Positions 61,357 through 64,000 of a DNA stretch of 64,000 nt are shown here, one piece after another; positions within the stretch are counted from its first letter, which is position 1; the number at the start of each line of letters is the position of its first letter. The DNA lies in assembly GCF_024362385.1 (NCBI RefSeq), contig NZ_CP101466.1:4464001-4528000 (forward strand), given 5' to 3'. The notes under the pieces were generated by a model, which was given only the letters and a program-made list of their open reading frames with translations, was not told the DNA's origin and did no database searches. The DNA is from Arthrobacter sp. DNA4. GTDB taxonomy: Bacteria > Actinomycetota > Actinomycetes > Actinomycetales > Micrococcaceae. Made by a program: the position numbers and the translations under genes.

Positions 61357-62250
61357 CTACACGTCCCGGCGTTTCAGCAGGACGGCTGCGAGCAGGACCG
61401 GGATGACCACCCAGGCGCCCAGGACCAGCCCTGCCTGCCAAGCCTCCAGGGTATCCGGAACGTGCTGGGCCGCTGTCAGCGGCTCCACGGTATTGCCGGG
61501 CAGGTACTTGCGGGCCTCCTTGAAGAAGTCCCCGGGAATCAGCTGGAACGCAATGGGTGCCACGAAGAAAATGCCCACCAGGCTCATGATGCCGCCGGTC
61601 GAATTCCTGATCAGCGTGCCCAGTGCCATACCGATGGCAGCCACGGCAGCCACATAGACGCTGTTGACCAGGAGGAGCTTCACCGACTGCGAACTGGCCA
61701 CGTCCAGCTTGAGCCCATAGTTGTCCAGGATCGGCACCGCCGCCAGGCCCGCCACCCACGTGGAGACGGCAGTGACTGCGAACGACGTCACCATTACCAC
61801 CACCAGCTTGGCGGCGAAGGCGGGAAGGCGTCGGGGCACCGCAGCAAAGGTGGACCGTGACATGCCGGTGGTGAACTCGGAGCTCATCAGGAGCACGCCA
61901 AGGGACCCCAGTATCAGCTGGGCAAAGGCGATGCCCGACGTGGGCACGCTGACGGCAAGGTCTCCACCCTGGGCCGCCATCCTGGCCGCGGCCTGCGGAT
62001 CCCGGGTGGCCGCATCGGCGAACTGGCCCGTCCCCCATGCTGAGAGGGCGCCGAAGCCAACCATGACCACAGCGGTGGAAGCGAGCAGGATCAGCGTGGA
62101 GAGCAGGCTGCGGAACTTAATAACTTCAGAGTTAAGGACCCGGACAAAGGTTGGGCCAGGAAGGGACCGTCCGGCGTTGCGGGCGGCGTGCCCGGCAGGG
62201 GAGGGCGCCGGCTCGCGCGGGGGCATTGATTCAGTGGTCGTGGAGCTCAT
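61357..62250 (-). CDS. ABC-2 type transporter permease
   Basis: A 297-residue membrane protein with six hydrophobic helices after a cytosolic N-terminal tail (first about 45 residues). It starts with LNSEVIKFRSLLSTLILLAST, typical of ABC-2 permeases paired with a BcrA/CcmA-type ATPase. The start overlaps the ATPase stop by four bases, confirming the pair. The substrate is unknown; related systems export drugs, lantibiotics or lipids, or act as self-protection. A hairpin terminator follows. Confidence 0.88.
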   Translation of the reverse strand: MSSTTTESMPPREPAPSPAGHAARNAGRSLPGPTFVRVLNSEVIKFRSLLSTLILLASTAVVMVGFGALSAWGTGQFADAATRDPQAAARMAAQGGDLAVSVPTSGIAFAQLILGSLGVLLMSSEFTTGMSRSTFAAVPRRLPAFAAKLVVVMVTSFAVTAVSTWVAGLAAVPILDNYGLKLDVASSQSVKLLLVNSVYVAAVAAIGMALGTLIRNSTGGIMSLVGIFFVAPIAFQLIPGDFFKEARKYLPGNTVEPLTAAQHVPDTLEAWQAGLVLGAWVVIPVLLAAVLLKRRDV

Positions 62251-63173
62251 GGGTGGCTTACCTCCGCAGCGGGCAGGGAGTGGTATTCGACGTCGTCCTT
62301 GGTCAGTTCCATATACGCCTCCTCCAGGCTTGCAACAAGCGGCGTGAGTTCATACACCATCACCTGGTTTTCCAGGGCCGCGGCCGCAATGGTTTTCGGG
62401 TCAAGGCCTGTTACCTCGAGCAGTTCACGTTCCGGAACGGCAATGGAAGCACCCCGTCCGGTGAGCAGCTGGTGGAGGCGCTCTGGCTGGTCGGTGCGGA
62501 CGCGGACGCGGGATTGGCCCTTGCCGGTGATGATGTCCTGGATCGGGGCGTCAGCAATGACCCGGCCGCGGCCAATGACGATCAGGTGGTCGGCGGTTTG
62601 AGCCATTTCGCTCATCAGGTGGCTGGAGAGGAACACTGTGCGCCCCTGCCCGGCTAGATACCGAACCAGGTTGCGGACCCACACCACTCCCTCAGGGTCC
62701 AGCCCGTTAACGGGTTCGTCGAGGATGAGTGTCTGCGGGTCACCCAGCAGGGCAGCCGCGATTCCAAGGCGCTGGCCCATGCCCAGCGAGAACCCGCCGG
62801 CCTTTTTGCGCGCCACCGCTTCCAGTCCGGTCATCTCGATTACCTCGTGCACCCGGGCTTTGGGGATGCTGTGGGTGGCTGCCATGGCCAGCAGGTGGTT
62901 ATAGGCGCTGCGGCTGGTGTGTACTGCCTTGGCATCAAGCAGGGCGCCCACCTCCCGCAGGGGAGCCTTGTGCTGGACGTAGGGCAGCCCGTTCACGGTG
63001 GCGGACCCCGACGTCGGCCGGTCCAGCCCCATGATCATGCGCATCGTGGTGGACTTTCCTGCCCCGTTAGGGCCAAGGAAGCCGGTGACTTGCCCGGCCC
63101 GGACGGTGAAACTGACACCGGCCACGGCGGTTTTGGCGCCGTAGACCTTGGTCAGCCCGTTTACCTCGATCAT
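62247..63173 (-). CDS. ABC transporter ATP-binding protein (BcrA/DrrA-like)
   Basis: A 308-residue ATPase. Walker A is FLGPNGAGKSTTMRMI (about 30-45), the signature motif reads SLGMGQRLGIAAALLGD (LGMGQ, typical for DrrA-like proteins), and Walker B is TLILDEPVNGLDPEG with the catalytic Glu. A C-terminal domain of about 80 residues follows the core, as in multidrug resistance DrrA proteins. It forms an operon with the permease downstream. The ATG has a weak GGAT site upstream. Confidence 0.93.
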   Translation of the reverse strand: MIEVNGLTKVYGAKTAVAGVSFTVRAGQVTGFLGPNGAGKSTTMRMIMGLDRPTSGSATVNGLPYVQHKAPLREVGALLDAKAVHTSRSAYNHLLAMAATHSIPKARVHEVIEMTGLEAVARKKAGGFSLGMGQRLGIAAALLGDPQTLILDEPVNGLDPEGVVWVRNLVRYLAGQGRTVFLSSHLMSEMAQTADHLIVIGRGRVIADAPIQDIITGKGQSRVRVRTDQPERLHQLLTGRGASIAVPERELLEVTGLDPKTIAAAALENQVMVYELTPLVASLEEAYMELTKDDVEYHSLPAAEVSHP

Positions 63174-63318
63174 GGATCATCCTTTGAACGGCAGCGGACG
63201 GCTGCAGACGTTGTGGGGTGCGGCTACCTTCCCCACGGTACCGAGGCCACCACCGCTTTTCGCCGCTTCTCAGGGATGATTCAGGGGCGAATCAGGGTAG
63301 TTCTCCACCCCGGCCCCG

Positions 63319-64000
63319 CTACGGACGGGGCGAGTAGTAGGTCAGCGCCCGGGGACGTACTCCATAGGCCACTTTGCGGACTCCTGCCAGCGCTTCTCCG
63401 TCCACAGCCAGTGCCATGGGGGCGCCGCCGGCGTCGATCCGCACTTCCGTTGCCTCCCGGAGGTGCGTGATCCCGGAGCTTGCCACCGTGCCCGTCAGCA
63501 CGGACCAGAGCAGGCGGAGCCGGGCAAAGCGTTCATCAGCGGTGATCAGGCGGACGTCCAGAACCCCGTCATCCATTACGGGCCTGATCAACGGAGCGTG
63601 GTCACGCGGGTAGAAGCGGCCCCGGCCCAGGTAGGCGATCCACACTTTGTGCCGGACGCCGTCCACAGTCAGTGTGATGGGGGTGCTTACCGCGAACGTC
63701 CGGAACATGGCCACGACGCCTACCAGCGGCTTCCCCAGGGCCGGCTGCAGGTGCTCCCGCCGGCGCACAAAATTCGGGTAGAGGCCCACGCTGGAGGTGT
63801 TGAGCATGATCAGCTCCGACACCTCAGGGTTTCCGGCCAGCCCGCGTTCCACAGTGACCACGCCGACGTCCGCCAGGGCAGCCTCGCCCTTGCCCGCAGC
63901 CTCGACCGCATCCTTCAGGCTTCCTGTTCCCGCGTCGCGCGCAAAGTGGTTGAGCGTTCCGCCGGGCAGGACCAGCAGAGGAATGTTGCGTTCGACGGCG
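63319..64000 (-). CDS. Diacylglycerol kinase family lipid kinase (partial at the window edge)
   Basis: The gene runs off the window; about 227 codons of its 3-prime part are visible. LLVLPGGTLNHFARDAGTGS carries the ATP-binding GGT-x-N-x-F-A motif of the DAGK_cat domain, and the following ALADVGVVTVERGLA, NTSSVGLYPNFV and VAMFRTFAVSTPITLTVDG match the YegS/DagK-like C-terminal domain. Such enzymes phosphorylate diacylglycerol or similar lipids. The stop is followed by about 145 bp without a gene before the ABC ATPase start. Product specificity is not predictable. Confidence 0.88.
   Translation of the reverse strand, partial: AVERNIPLLVLPGGTLNHFARDAGTGSLKDAVEAAGKGEAALADVGVVTVERGLAGNPEVSELIMLNTSSVGLYPNFVRRREHLQPALGKPLVGVVAMFRTFAVSTPITLTVDGVRHKVWIAYLGRGRFYPRDHAPLIRPVMDDGVLDVRLITADERFARLRLLWSVLTGTVASSGITHLREATEVRIDAGGAPMALAVDGEALAGVRKVAYGVRPRALTYYSPRP

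Overview
The window is a high-GC Gram-positive chromosome segment. Its housekeeping genes (rpsF, ssb, rpsR, rplI, dnaB), GTG/TTG starts, ATGA/GTGA gene overlaps and protein flavour point to an actinobacterium, most likely Micrococcaceae (Arthrobacter or Pseudarthrobacter-like). That placement is inference from gene content and order; no 16S rRNA gene is present.

Region 1 (1-9.4 kb) is ordinary accessory chromosome. It holds a copper module (end of a probable CsoR repressor, CopZ, CopA), a DUF2277 protein, an orphan WXG100 protein, an EamA exporter divergent from a CGNR zinc-finger regulator, small membrane proteins, a MATE exporter, a DoxX protein behind a MarR-like palindrome, and a double-hotdog thioesterase. 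Region 2 (9.4-16 kb) is the replication and ribosome block: dnaB, a dense cluster of DnaA-box-like sites between dnaB and a divergent two-gene unit, then FMN reductase and PhzF genes, and the rpsF-ssb-rpsR-rplI operon. Both rpsF and rpsR have leaders that could fold over their ribosome binding sites.

Region 3 (16-58 kb) is a large exopolysaccharide and secreted-protein region. A c-di-AMP (ydaO-type) riboswitch precedes a secreted GH16 enzyme. A glycosyltransferase/flippase pair follows. On the minus strand lies a run of three GT2 enzymes, a 737-residue membrane protein, a GH16 gene broken by an in-frame TGA, an unusual nucleotidyltransferase / P-loop kinase / methyltransferase-like fusion, and an APH-type kinase. 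A secreted PKD protein and a large ATP-binding LuxR (LAL) regulator come next. A long plus-strand run (35.6-52.1 kb) encodes a Wzx/Wzy-type pathway: priming sugar transferase, sugar-nucleotide enzymes, two aminotransferases, an acetyltransferase, glycosyltransferases, a flippase, an acyltransferase and a Wzz/BY-kinase. It ends in a broken GT and faces a broken O-antigen-ligase-type gene.

A 1465-residue secreted DUF4082 protein lies at 53.6-58.0 kb, enclosed between 29-bp direct repeats that copy the last codons of the neighbouring M18 aminopeptidase gene. This looks like an inserted module. TACCTA/TAGGTA repeats stand upstream of this gene and in the divergent promoter region at 29.7 kb, suggesting a shared control element.

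Region 4 (58.4-64 kb) is housekeeping again: M18 aminopeptidase, an amino acid permease, a two-gene ABC transporter and the C-terminal part of a diacylglycerol-kinase-type lipid kinase. I saw no tRNA or rRNA gene, CRISPR array, transposase or integrase.
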